Shown here piece by piece: positions 38,135 to 47,046 of a stretch of 64,000 bases of DNA. The translations under genes were made by a program, and so were the position numbers. The notes under the pieces are model-generated. The model searched no databases, had not been told where the DNA came from, and saw only the letters and a program-made list of their open reading frames with translations. The first letter of the stretch is position 1; each line of letters starts with the position of its first letter. This DNA is from Phyllobacterium myrsinacearum (GTDB taxonomy: Bacteria; Pseudomonadota; Alphaproteobacteria; Rhizobiales; Rhizobiaceae). Location of the stretch: contig NZ_PVBT01000010.1 in the NCBI RefSeq assembly GCF_002980555.1, positions 151,256 through 215,255 of the forward strand, read 5' to 3'.

Positions 38135-38884
38135 TCAGACGTGCTGGCCGCCATTGATGTGGATTTCCGAGCCCGTCACATAGGACGATGCCTCGGAGCA
38201 CAGGAAATATATCGTCTCGGCAACCTCAGCGGTTTTGCCGAGACGGCGCAGCGGCAGCTGTTCCACCAGCTTGTCGGTGCCCGGCGACAGGATCGCCGTA
38301 TCGATCTCTCCGGGCGCGATCGCGTTGACGCGAATACCGTGCGGGCCGAAATCCGAGGCCATTTCCCGGGTCAGGGATGCCAATGCGGCCTTTGACGTTG
38401 CATAGGCCGTTCCGGCAAAGGGATGCACGCGGCTTCCGGCGATGGAGGTGACGTTGACAATCGAGCCCTTGCCCGCTTCCAGCTCCTTGAACAGGCCGCG
38501 CGCCAGCATGATGGGCGCGAAGAAATTCACCTGAAACACGGTCGACCATGTGTGCATGGGTGTCTCGATCGAATCCAGCCGGTCACCGCCCGGATTCTTG
38601 GGCGAGATACCGGCATTGTTGATCAGGGCATGCAGCCTGCCGCCTTCGATCTCCAGCCTCTGGCGAATTTCCAGGACGGCATGGTCGACATCGGCGGGAT
38701 CGGCGAGATCCACCTTGATATGATCGTCGGGACCGGCCGGCCAGGGACAATCATCGGAAAAATCCTGGCGCGAACAGGTGATGACGCGCCAGCCAGCGCG
38801 GGAAAACCGCTTGACCGTGGCGTGGCCGATGCCACGGCTTGCGCCAGTCAAGACAAGGACTTTGCGTGCTTCATCGCTGCTCAT
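38135..38884 (-). CDS. SDR-family oxidoreductase
   Basis: Classical short-chain dehydrogenase/reductase, 249 residues. The cofactor loop TGASRGIGHATVKRF is at about 13-27, NNAGIS in the fourth strand, and the active-site Tyr-x-x-x-Lys in AYATSKAALASL (Tyr about 160, Lys about 164). The C-terminus ITGSEIHINGG-like (YVTGSEIHINGGQHV) is typical. The first strand is followed by a basic Arg near the glycine loop, which hints at NADP. I chose ATG 38884 because GGAG lies seven bases upstream; the longer frame runs into palindromic repeat DNA. The substrate is unknown. It follows xylA convergently, so no functional link to xylose is implied. Confidence 0.83.
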   Translation of the reverse strand: MSSDEARKVLVLTGASRGIGHATVKRFSRAGWRVITCSRQDFSDDCPWPAGPDDHIKVDLADPADVDHAVLEIRQRLEIEGGRLHALINNAGISPKNPGGDRLDSIETPMHTWSTVFQVNFFAPIMLARGLFKELEAGKGSIVNVTSIAGSRVHPFAGTAYATSKAALASLTREMASDFGPHGIRVNAIAPGEIDTAILSPGTDKLVEQLPLRRLGKTAEVAETIYFLCSEASSYVTGSEIHINGGQHV

Positions 38885-38902
38885 GGGAAAACTCCGTTTG
38901 CA

Positions 38903-38977
38903 AGTGGAACGAATTTGACATTCGCATCCCATTTGACATGACGCGCAGCATGCGAATGTCAAATTCAAAGTTCCACT
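38903..38977. repeat. Large palindrome A upstream of the SDR gene
   Basis: Outer arms AGTGGAAC (38903-38910) / GTTCCACT (38970-38977) and inner arms of 17 bp (38911-38927 / 38950-38966, core TTTGACATTCGCAT) pair perfectly. The only defect is a three-base AAA bulge at 38967-38969. The centre is 22 bp. It starts 19 bases before the SDR start codon. Confidence 0.8.
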
Positions 38978-38992
38978 AGAATCTTATAGTTG

Positions 38993-39069
38993 CTAGTGGT
39001 CCTTTGATTCTGACATTTGCCTGAATGGCCTGTATCAACGGGGTGCAAATGTCAGAATCGGACCACTAG
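38993..39069. repeat. Large palindrome B, related to palindrome A
   Basis: Outer arms CTAGTGGTCC (38993-39002) / GGACCACTAG (39060-39069) and inner arms GATTCTGACATTTGC (39006-39020) / GCAAATGTCAGAATC (39045-39059) pair perfectly apart from a TTT bulge at 39003-39005. The centre is 24 bp. One arm matches palindrome A at 23 of 28 positions, so the two are relatives. Confidence 0.8.
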
Positions 39070-39148
39070 AGCCATAGAGCAAGCGCCGCCCAAAGGGAAC
39101 TGTTCACGCCGGTATTTTGACGTGTGCCGCAAACGGACATTCCGGACT

Positions 39149-39919
39149 TCAGGAAAAACCCGACGTCTTCAAAAACTCGGCCAGGCGCTCGCTCTGCGGC
39201 TTGTGGAACATGTCGCGCGGATTGCCTTCCTCGCCGATAAGCCCCTGGTTCATGAAAATCACCCGGTTGGAGACCTCGTAGGCAAAGCGCATCTCATGGG
39301 TGACAAGCAGCATGCTCATGCCGTCCTGCGCCAATGTCTTGATCACCTGCAGCACCTCGTTCACCAGTTCCGGATCGAGCGCCGAGGTGACTTCGTCGAA
39401 CAGCATCAACCGGGGATTCATGGCAATGGCACGGGCAATGGCGACACGCTGCTGCTGGCCGCCGGACAATTGCCCCGGGAAATGATCGGCACGGGCGAGC
39501 AGGCCGACACGATCCAGCCATTTCAGCGCAATGGTGCGCGCCTCGTCCCTGTCCAGCTTCTTCACCTTGACCAGGCCAAGCATGACATTGTGAACGGCAC
39601 TCATATGCGGGAACAGGTTGAATTGCTGGAAAGCCATGCCGGTCAGGGCGCGCTGGCGGGCGATTTCCTTCTCCTTCTTGCGCCGGCGCTGACCGCCGGC
39701 CATCTCATAACCGATCTCCTGACCGTCTATGCTGATCGACCCGCCCTGGAACTCTTCCAGCATGTTGATGCAGCGCAGCATGGTGGTCTTGCCGGAGCCG
39801 CTCGACCCGATGATGCTGACCACGTCGCCCTGCTTCATGCTGCAGTCGACGCCTTTGAGGACTTCCACCTCGCCATAGCTTTTGTGCAGGTTGCGGATTT
39901 CAAGAAGATTGTCTGGCAT
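39149..39919 (-). CDS. Polar amino-acid ABC transporter ATP-binding protein
   Basis: ATPase of a PAAT-family (GlnQ/GltL/AapP-like) importer, 256 residues. Walker A is GSSGSGKTT, the signature LSGGQQQR, Walker [15 protein letters not shown], and switch [20 protein letters not shown] is diagnostic for polar amino-acid systems. The insert [20 protein letters not shown] after strand 3 is longer and more basic than usual. It is the last gene of a four-gene operon (binding protein, two permeases, ATPase), 12 bases after the permease. The amino acid specificity is unknown. Palindromes A and B lie downstream. Confidence 0.9.
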   Translation of the reverse strand: MPDNLLEIRNLHKSYGEVEVLKGVDCSMKQGDVVSIIGSSGSGKTTMLRCINMLEEFQGGSISIDGQEIGYEMAGGQRRRKKEKEIARQRALTGMAFQQFNLFPHMSAVHNVMLGLVKVKKLDRDEARTIALKWLDRVGLLARADHFPGQLSGGQQQRVAIARAIAMNPRLMLFDEVTSALDPELVNEVLQVIKTLAQDGMSMLLVTHEMRFAYEVSNRVIFMNQGLIGEEGNPRDMFHKPQSERLAEFLKTSGFS

Positions 39920-39931
39920 CCCGGAATCTCC

Positions 39932-40594
39932 TTAGGATGGAACCGCCATCTTGCGTTCGACATAGCGGCCGAAACGCTCGATGGCGTAATTGATGACGAA
40001 ATACAGGAAGCCGGCGAAGAAATAGAATTCGAGGCTCATGAAGGTTCTGGAAATCAGTTCCTGCGTGCGCAGCAGCAGTTCGGCCACGCCGATGATGGAC
40101 AAAAGGGTCGAGGCCTTGACCATTTCGGCTGAGGTGTTGACCCAGGCCGGCAGCACCTGGCGCAGCGCCTGCGGACCGAGCACATAGGCGAAGGTCTGCG
40201 GAAAGGTCAGGCCGATGGCCTTGGCGGCTTCCGTTTGCCCCTTCGGAATGGATTGCAATGCGCCCCGGACAATTTCCCCCACATGCGAACTGCAGAACAC
40301 GGCGAGCGCCAGAATGCCCGCCTGGAACGGCCCGAGGTCGAGGCCGATGGTGCCGAGCACGTAATAGCTGGCGAGAACCAGAACCAGAACCGGCGTGCCG
40401 CGGATGAAATCCGTATAACCGCGCACGATCCAGCGCAGCGGTGCCCTGGCATAGGTCAGGGCCAGACCGACGCCGACCCCGAGCAGCGTGCCGCAGCAGA
40501 TCGCCAGCAGCGAAATCGACAGGGTGACGCCGATACCTTTGAGGATCGGCCAGCGCGCCAGCCAGAGTACATCGGCAAAATGAACAATATCCAT
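39932..40594 (-). CDS. Polar amino-acid ABC transporter permease (second)
   Basis: Inner-membrane permease of the HisM/GlnP (BPD_transp_1) family, 220 residues with five transmembrane helices. The cytoplasmic EAA-type loop reads EAAKAIGLTFPQTFAYVLGPQALRQVLP and docks to the ATPase. I chose ATG 40594, with GAGG (overlapping the upstream stop) seven bases ahead; a GTG one codon earlier is possible. It sits four bases after the first permease gene, so both are produced together and probably form a heterodimer. Length and fold are normal for the family. Confidence 0.88.
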   Translation of the reverse strand: MDIVHFADVLWLARWPILKGIGVTLSISLLAICCGTLLGVGVGLALTYARAPLRWIVRGYTDFIRGTPVLVLVLASYYVLGTIGLDLGPFQAGILALAVFCSSHVGEIVRGALQSIPKGQTEAAKAIGLTFPQTFAYVLGPQALRQVLPAWVNTSAEMVKASTLLSIIGVAELLLRTQELISRTFMSLEFYFFAGFLYFVINYAIERFGRYVERKMAVPS

Positions 40595-40598
40595 CACA

Positions 40599-41267
40599 TC
40601 ACCTCGGCAGGGCCAGACGGCGTTCGACGATGCGCATCAACGCGGCGAGGATCGAACAGGTAAAGACATAGAGGCAGCTTGCCACCATCCATGTCTCGAT
40701 GACGCGAAAGGTTTCGACATTGATCTTGCGCGTTTCAAACGTCAGTTCCGGCACGGCAATGGCCGCGGCCAGCGACGTATCCTTGAGCAGCGAGATGATC
40801 GTGCTGCTGAGCGACGGCAGGATATTGCGGAACATCAGCGGCGCGATGATCGACGTGCGTATCTGCATTTCCGTCAGGCCGATGGCAAGACCAGCCTCGC
40901 GCAGCCCGGCCGGGATCGACAGCAGTCCGGCCCGGAACACCTCGGCCAGATAGGCGCCGGAATAGAGAGCGAGCGTGAAGACAAAACTTTCAATCTTGCC
41001 AAGACGCAGTCCCCATTGCGGCAGCGCGAAATAGGTGAACAGCACGAGCACGAGGATCGGCGTGTTGCGGATGATGGAGACGTAGGCCCCGGCCGGACGC
41101 TTTATCAGGCCGTTTCTGGATATCAGGCCAAAAGCCGTGCACAGCCCGATGACCGCGCCGATGAGGATGGCGCCGAAGGCAAGAGCAAGGCTGAGCGCCA
41201 GCCCCAACAGCAGATCATCGAAGCTGCGCCAGACGGCAGCAAAATTCAGCGTATAGCCCATGAACAA
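40599..41267 (-). CDS. Polar amino-acid ABC transporter permease (first)
   Basis: BPD_transp_1-family permease of 222 residues with five transmembrane helices. The coupling loop is EAGLAIGLTEMQIRTSIIAPLMFRNILPSL. YVSIIRNTPILVLVLFTYFALP is the conserved RNTP block of amino-acid permeases. It is the first of two different permeases, which points to the GltJK or HisQM style of channel. A 9-bp perfect hairpin lies between this gene and the upstream binding-protein gene. The substrate is a polar or acidic amino acid by family; it cannot be narrowed from sequence. Confidence 0.88.
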   Translation of the reverse strand: MFMGYTLNFAAVWRSFDDLLLGLALSLALAFGAILIGAVIGLCTAFGLISRNGLIKRPAGAYVSIIRNTPILVLVLFTYFALPQWGLRLGKIESFVFTLALYSGAYLAEVFRAGLLSIPAGLREAGLAIGLTEMQIRTSIIAPLMFRNILPSLSSTIISLLKDTSLAAAIAVPELTFETRKINVETFRVIETWMVASCLYVFTCSILAALMRIVERRLALPR

Positions 41268-41296
41268 TGTCCCCGTGATCGCAAGACAAGGCGAAA

Positions 41297-41319
41297 CGGC
41301 TCCAGATTATCTGGAGCCG
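41297..41319 (-). promoter_or_regulatory. Intercistronic hairpin after the amino-acid binding protein gene
   Basis: Perfect 9-bp stem CGGCTCCAG (41297-41305) / CTGGAGCCG (41311-41319) with loop ATTAT. On the minus strand it is followed by TTTCG. It lies eight bases after the binding-protein stop and suits partial termination or 3'-end protection. Confidence 0.7.
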
Positions 41320-41327
41320 CCCTTTGA

Positions 41328-42173
41328 CTATTTGTATTCGACGGGGAAGCCGATCTGCGGCGGCGTCAGATCCTTGCCGAACCAGGTCTTGAACGATTTC
41401 GCATAGGTATCGAACTCGACGCCGGTCATGGCTTCATGCAGTGCCGTGTTGACGAAATTCAGCCAATCCTGATCGCCGCGCTTGACGCCGCAGGCATAGG
41501 TCTGCGGATTCCAGCCATAGCCGGCATCCTTGTAGCGGCCCTTGTTCTGGGTCATGTACCAGGCAAGCGACGACTGATCCGTGGCGACCGCATCGGCGCG
41601 GCCGGATTCCAGCGCCTGATAAATCAGATCGACCGATTCATACTGGTCGACCTTGGCCTCCGGCAGGGCCGCATGCACCATCGATTCGGCATAGACATTC
41701 TGCAGCACCGAGATTGTCACCGCGGAACCCGCCGCCTTGAGTGCGGCGTAGTCGGCATATTTGCTGTCGGCCTTCAGCATCAGCCCGACACCTTCCCGGT
41801 AATACGGTATGGTGAAGGCGATCTGCTGTGCCCTCTCACCCGTGACCGTCATGAACTGGCAGGTGATATCCACCTTGTTGGTGGTGATGTTGGGAATGCG
41901 GGCATCGGACGACTGGTTGACGAACTCGACCTTGTTCGGATCGCTGAACAGCGCCTTGGCGATGATATGACCCATGTCGATATCAAAACCCTGCAGCGTG
42001 TCGTCAGCGCCCTTGAAGTGCCATGGCGCATTGGTGCTGCCGGTGCCGACAACCAGATGGCCGCGGGCCAGAACCTCATCGAGCTTGCTTTTGCTGTCCT
42101 GCGCGGCAGCCTGATTGAACGGCAATGCGAGCAGCGCGGCCACAACGGCCGCCGCGTAAAATCCTTTAGACAT
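41328..42173 (-). CDS. Polar amino-acid-binding periplasmic protein
   Basis: Type II periplasmic receptor (SBP_bac_3 family), 281 residues, with a Sec signal peptide ending near residue 24 (NQAAAQ). Family blocks are RGHLVVGTGSTNAPWHF, LQGFDIDMGHIIAKALF, VDITCQFMTVTGERAQQIAFTIPYY, and SGRADAVATDQSSLAWY. The DITCQFMTVTxER block is the ligand alpha-carboxylate clamp. Two Cys residues (in DITCQ and TYACGV) may form a disulfide, as in GltI-type glutamate/aspartate receptors. It is the first gene of its operon, with a promoter overlapped by a 12-bp dyad that suggests a dedicated repressor not encoded next to it. Confidence 0.9.
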   Translation of the reverse strand: MSKGFYAAAVVAALLALPFNQAAAQDSKSKLDEVLARGHLVVGTGSTNAPWHFKGADDTLQGFDIDMGHIIAKALFSDPNKVEFVNQSSDARIPNITTNKVDITCQFMTVTGERAQQIAFTIPYYREGVGLMLKADSKYADYAALKAAGSAVTISVLQNVYAESMVHAALPEAKVDQYESVDLIYQALESGRADAVATDQSSLAWYMTQNKGRYKDAGYGWNPQTYACGVKRGDQDWLNFVNTALHEAMTGVEFDTYAKSFKTWFGKDLTPPQIGFPVEYK

Positions 42174-42211
42174 TTTTCGTTCCCCTATCCGTCAAGCGAA
42201 TATTATGGTTT

Positions 42212-42249
42212 AATCCATTATTATAGAATAGAATATCTAATAATGGATT
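42212..42249. promoter_or_regulatory. Operator-like dyad upstream of the amino-acid ABC operon
   Basis: AATCCATTATTA (42212-42223), 14-bp spacer, TAATAATGGATT (42238-42249): a perfect 12-bp inverted repeat. The right arm covers the predicted -10 box, so a repressor bound here would block transcription. Confidence 0.65.
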
Positions 42250-42268
42250 TTTATAATACGAGGACAAG
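42240..42268 (-). promoter_or_regulatory. Predicted promoter of the amino-acid ABC operon
   Basis: On the minus strand: -35 CTTGTC (42263-42268), 17-bp spacer, -10 CATTAT (42240-42245). The start would fall near 42233, in the middle of the 12-bp dyad. Confidence 0.55.
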
Positions 42269-42366
42269 AGCCGCGACTTGTCAAGCGACATTTGGAATCG
42301 CCGCGTCAGGGGGTTTTCAGAAGCTGTATGGGCGCGAGGGGAAGCACGGACCGGGCGGCTTGCCGG

Positions 42367-44553
<2,187 letters not shown>

Positions 44554-44689
44554 TGACTGAAATACCCGCCCCAATCGGTGCCGCGAAATCTTTTGCGACG
44601 CGTTGCAGGGTAAATGCGGCGATTTAAGGTGCGGTTAAATTCCGCCGATGGAACCGAACTGACGCATGCGTGACCGTGCGCGGTTCACG

Positions 44690-44718
44690 CTTGAGAATTC
44701 CGCGCCGGGCCGCTAGCT
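44690..44718 (+). promoter_or_regulatory. Predicted promoter of the small lipoprotein gene
   Basis: -35 CTTGAG (44690-44695), 17 bp, -10 CTAGCT (44713-44718), against the CTTGAC-N17-CTATAT consensus. Predicted start near 44725, 21 bases before the ATG at 44746. Confidence 0.55.
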
Positions 44719-44745
44719 TCCCATTCGTCGAAAATGGAGTGGAAG

Positions 44746-44943
44746 ATGCGATTTGTGGTCCTTGCCTGCACTGCGATCATACTCAGCGGCTGTGGCGGCG
44801 GCGCCATTGCCAGACTGAATCCCGCGCCTGAATCCGAAGCGCAATATCGCCTCGGCGGCTGCCAGCTGCGCGGTCACGGAACGTGCAAGGAACCCCTCGA
44901 TGCAACAGGCGCTCCTGTCGCGGCGGGTGCCGCCGTCAACTGA
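44746..44943 (+). CDS. Small predicted lipoprotein
   Basis: Short secreted lipoprotein of 65 residues. A type II signal peptide (MRFVVLACTAIILSGCGGG) has the lipobox LSGC, with the lipidated Cys near residue 16. The mature part is only about 50 residues, with two further Cys residues (GGCQLRGHGTCKE) that could form a disulfide, then an Ala-rich end. ATG 44746 is chosen because GGAG lies six bases upstream; an ATG four codons earlier is less well placed. It is divergent from the class A PBP gene, which may hint at an envelope role, but no family was recognised. Confidence 0.72.
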   Translation: MRFVVLACTAIILSGCGGGAIARLNPAPESEAQYRLGGCQLRGHGTCKEPLDATGAPVAAGAAVN

Positions 44944-45023
44944 CGCCGCGCTTGCAACCGCCGCAAAGCCGCTGTCGTTTTCTGTCAAATCTTGGCGCGC
45001 GAAAAGATTATTATTCTTGCGCC

Positions 45024-45052
45024 CTTGAAAATTGAACACAGCAGGCATATTT
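45024..45052 (+). promoter_or_regulatory. Predicted promoter of the candidate small RNA at 45059
   Basis: -35 CTTGAA (45024-45029), 17 bp, -10 ATATTT (45047-45052). The expected start is about 45059, exactly where the first hairpin of the candidate RNA begins. Confidence 0.5.
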
Positions 45053-45058
45053 TGGTGT

Positions 45059-45159
45059 TGCGTAACGAGCGGTTCTCCTCCCATTTTTTCGCTCGTTACG
45101 TGTTCCCCTCTGGACGCATTTGCGTTCACAATTCGCCGGGCTCCTGCCCGGCATTTTTG
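45059..45159 (+). ncRNA. Candidate small regulatory RNA with anti-Shine-Dalgarno loop
   Basis: An intergenic transcript of about 101 nt is suggested by a promoter, three stems and a terminator. Stem 1 is CGTAACGAGCG (45061-45071) / CGCTCGTTACG (45090-45100), perfect over 11 bp, with an 18-nt loop containing CUCCUCCC. Stem 2 is small, at 45111-45126 (GGACGC / GCGTTC). The terminator stem GCCGGGC (45135-45141) / GCCCGGC (45146-45152), loop UCCU, is followed by ATTTTTG. Between stems 1 and 2 lies a single-stranded UUCCCCUCU. This resembles rhizobial trans-acting sRNAs with anti-Shine-Dalgarno motifs (the alpha-r14 and AbcR/alpha-r15 type). No coding frame fits. The 325-bp gap 44944-45268 holds nothing else. 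Confidence 0.65.
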
Positions 45160-45268
45160 TATCCGCGTGCGGCAAGGCGGCATTTTTGCAGCCCATCACC
45201 TGAATTTTACTTCCCGTTTTGAAATATCGCGTATCAAAGAGAGTAAAACGCGGGGAAACAACACAACG

Positions 45269-46396
45269 ATGAGCACGGGCGAAAAAACACGTGTCGATTG
45301 GGTCGATATCGCCAAGGGCATCTGCATTATTTTCGTGGTCATGATGCATTCGGTGCTTGGCGTCGAAGAGGATGCCGGCGCCCGCGGCTGGATGCACCCG
45401 GTTGTATCCTTCGCCCAACCGTTCCGCATGCCGGACTTCTTCCTGATCTCGGGCCTGTTCCTTGGACTGGTGATCGATCGGCCGTGGCTGCGCTACGCCG
45501 ACCGCAAAATCATCCATTTCGCCTATTTCTACCTGCTGTGGCTGACGATCCAGTTCCTGTTCAAGGCACCCGGCATTATCGCAGAAAGCGGCCCCGGCGG
45601 CGCTCTCAGCGCCTATCTCCTCGCCCTTGTCCAGCCTTTCGGCACCCTGTGGTTCATCTACCTGCTGCCGGTGTTCTTTGTTGTCACGCGGCTGGTCCGC
45701 TCCGTCAATGTCTGGATCATCCTAGCCATCGCCGCCGCTCTTGAAACCGTCCCGATCCATACGGGATGGCTGGTCCTTGATGAATTCTGCAGCCGCTATG
45801 TCTTCTTCTTTGCCGGCTATGCCTTTGCGCCTGTTATTTTTGACCTGGCTCAGTGGCTGCGGCAGCGACCGCGCACCGCCCTTGCCATCCTCGGCGCCTG
45901 GGCGCTCGCCAATGGCTGGCTGGTGTTTCACCCGGCGTCGCAACCCTTTGCCGCCTGGATACCGCTGGAGGCCTATACGTCAGGCGGTCTTGGCGGCTGG
46001 AGCAATGTGCCCGTCATCTCGCTGCTTGCCGGTTTTGCCGGGGCATTGGCCATTGTTTCCGTCTCGGCGCTGCTCGCCCGGCTGGGTTCGGTGCCCGTCG
46101 CCCGCTCGGCCGTGCACGCCCTGCGCTGGCTCGGCGGCCATTCCATTGTGGTTTATCTGGCGTTCTTCCTGCCCATGGCCGTGGCGCGAACCATTCTGCT
46201 CAAATCAGGTGTCATCACGGATATCGGCACGATATCGTTGCTGACCGTCGTCAGCGGGGTCCTGGGGCCGGTGATCCTGTATGGGCTGGTGCAATGGACC
46301 GGCTATGGCCGGTTCCTGTTCAAACGGCCGCAATGGGCCCATATTGACCGCGCGCCCACACCGCATGGCAGGGGCGCGCTGGCATCAGCCGAATAA
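45269..46396 (+). CDS. Membrane acyltransferase (Acyltransferase 3 family)
   Basis: Integral membrane protein of 375 residues with about ten transmembrane helices, of the Acyl_transf_3 (OafA/NodX/OpgC-like) family. The start-proximal VDWVDIAKGICIIFVVMMHSV contains the conserved His after the first helix that is thought to be catalytic. RMPDFFLISGLFLGL is the typical second-helix block. Members O-acetylate or O-succinylate surface polysaccharides or periplasmic glucans. A link to the cyclic glucan synthase at the window start is possible but is only a guess. ATG 45269 is chosen because GGGGA lies upstream and the family alignment starts here; frames reaching further left run into the candidate sRNA. 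Confidence 0.85.
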   Translation: MSTGEKTRVDWVDIAKGICIIFVVMMHSVLGVEEDAGARGWMHPVVSFAQPFRMPDFFLISGLFLGLVIDRPWLRYADRKIIHFAYFYLLWLTIQFLFKAPGIIAESGPGGALSAYLLALVQPFGTLWFIYLLPVFFVVTRLVRSVNVWIILAIAAALETVPIHTGWLVLDEFCSRYVFFFAGYAFAPVIFDLAQWLRQRPRTALAILGAWALANGWLVFHPASQPFAAWIPLEAYTSGGLGGWSNVPVISLLAGFAGALAIVSVSALLARLGSVPVARSAVHALRWLGGHSIVVYLAFFLPMAVARTILLKSGVITDIGTISLLTVVSGVLGPVILYGLVQWTGYGRFLFKRPQWAHIDRAPTPHGRGALASAE

Positions 46397-46414
46397 CAGA
46401 GGCTGCTTTGCCGT

Positions 46415-47032
46415 TTAGCTGTGAGCAAAAATATCCTGTTCCTCCCAGCCCATCAGATCGAGCTTGGCCCGTGTCGGCAGAAACTGGAAACAGGCGGCGG
46501 CTTCCTCCGCCCGCCCGTCCCGCTTCAGGCGCTCGATCAGAATGGCGCTCAGCCGGTGCAGGTAGAGAACGTCGGATGCCGCATATTCCAGCTGAGCCTG
46601 CGACAGTTCCGGCGCCGCCCAGTCCGAGGACTGCTGCTGCTTGGACAGGTTGATATCCAGCAATTCGCTGCAGATCTCCTTCAGGCCATGCCGGTCCGTA
46701 TAGGTGCGGGTCAGGCGCGAGGCGATCTTGGTGCAGAAGACCGGTTGCGGCATCACACCGAAGGCGTGGTAGAGCACCGCAAGATCAAACCGGCCAAAAT
46801 GGAAAATCTTGGTGATGGCCGCATCACCAAGAAGTTTCACCAGATTGGGGGCAGATGTCTGCCCCTTGTCGATCTGGATGACATCGGCCGAACCGTCACC
46901 GGGTGAAATCTGCACGACGCACAGCCGGTCGCGATGGGGGTTCAGCCCCAGCGTCTCCGTATCAATGGCAACGGCATTGACCTGATAGTTTGCAAGGTCG
47001 GGCAGATCATTGCGGTGAAAGCGGATGGTCAT
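46415..47032 (-). CDS. rnd: Ribonuclease D-type 3'-5' exonuclease
   Basis: DEDD-superfamily 3'-5' exoribonuclease, 205 residues. The four acidic residues and the Tyr are present: Asp and Glu in AVAIDTETLGL, Asp in HFGRFDLAVL, and Tyr with Asp in EYAASDVLYLHRL (the DEDDy form). It lacks the C-terminal HRDC domains of E. coli RNase D (about 375 residues); the short form is usual in this order. It would trim tRNA or other RNA 3' ends. ATG 47032 is chosen for its GGAG seven bases upstream. It is convergent with the acyltransferase gene and 15 bases downstream of the dipeptidase gene, so probably co-transcribed with it. Confidence 0.9.
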   Translation of the reverse strand: MTIRFHRNDLPDLANYQVNAVAIDTETLGLNPHRDRLCVVQISPGDGSADVIQIDKGQTSAPNLVKLLGDAAITKIFHFGRFDLAVLYHAFGVMPQPVFCTKIASRLTRTYTDRHGLKEICSELLDINLSKQQQSSDWAAPELSQAQLEYAASDVLYLHRLSAILIERLKRDGRAEEAAACFQFLPTRAKLDLMGWEEQDIFAHS

Positions 47033-47046
47033 CAAATCTCTCCGGT

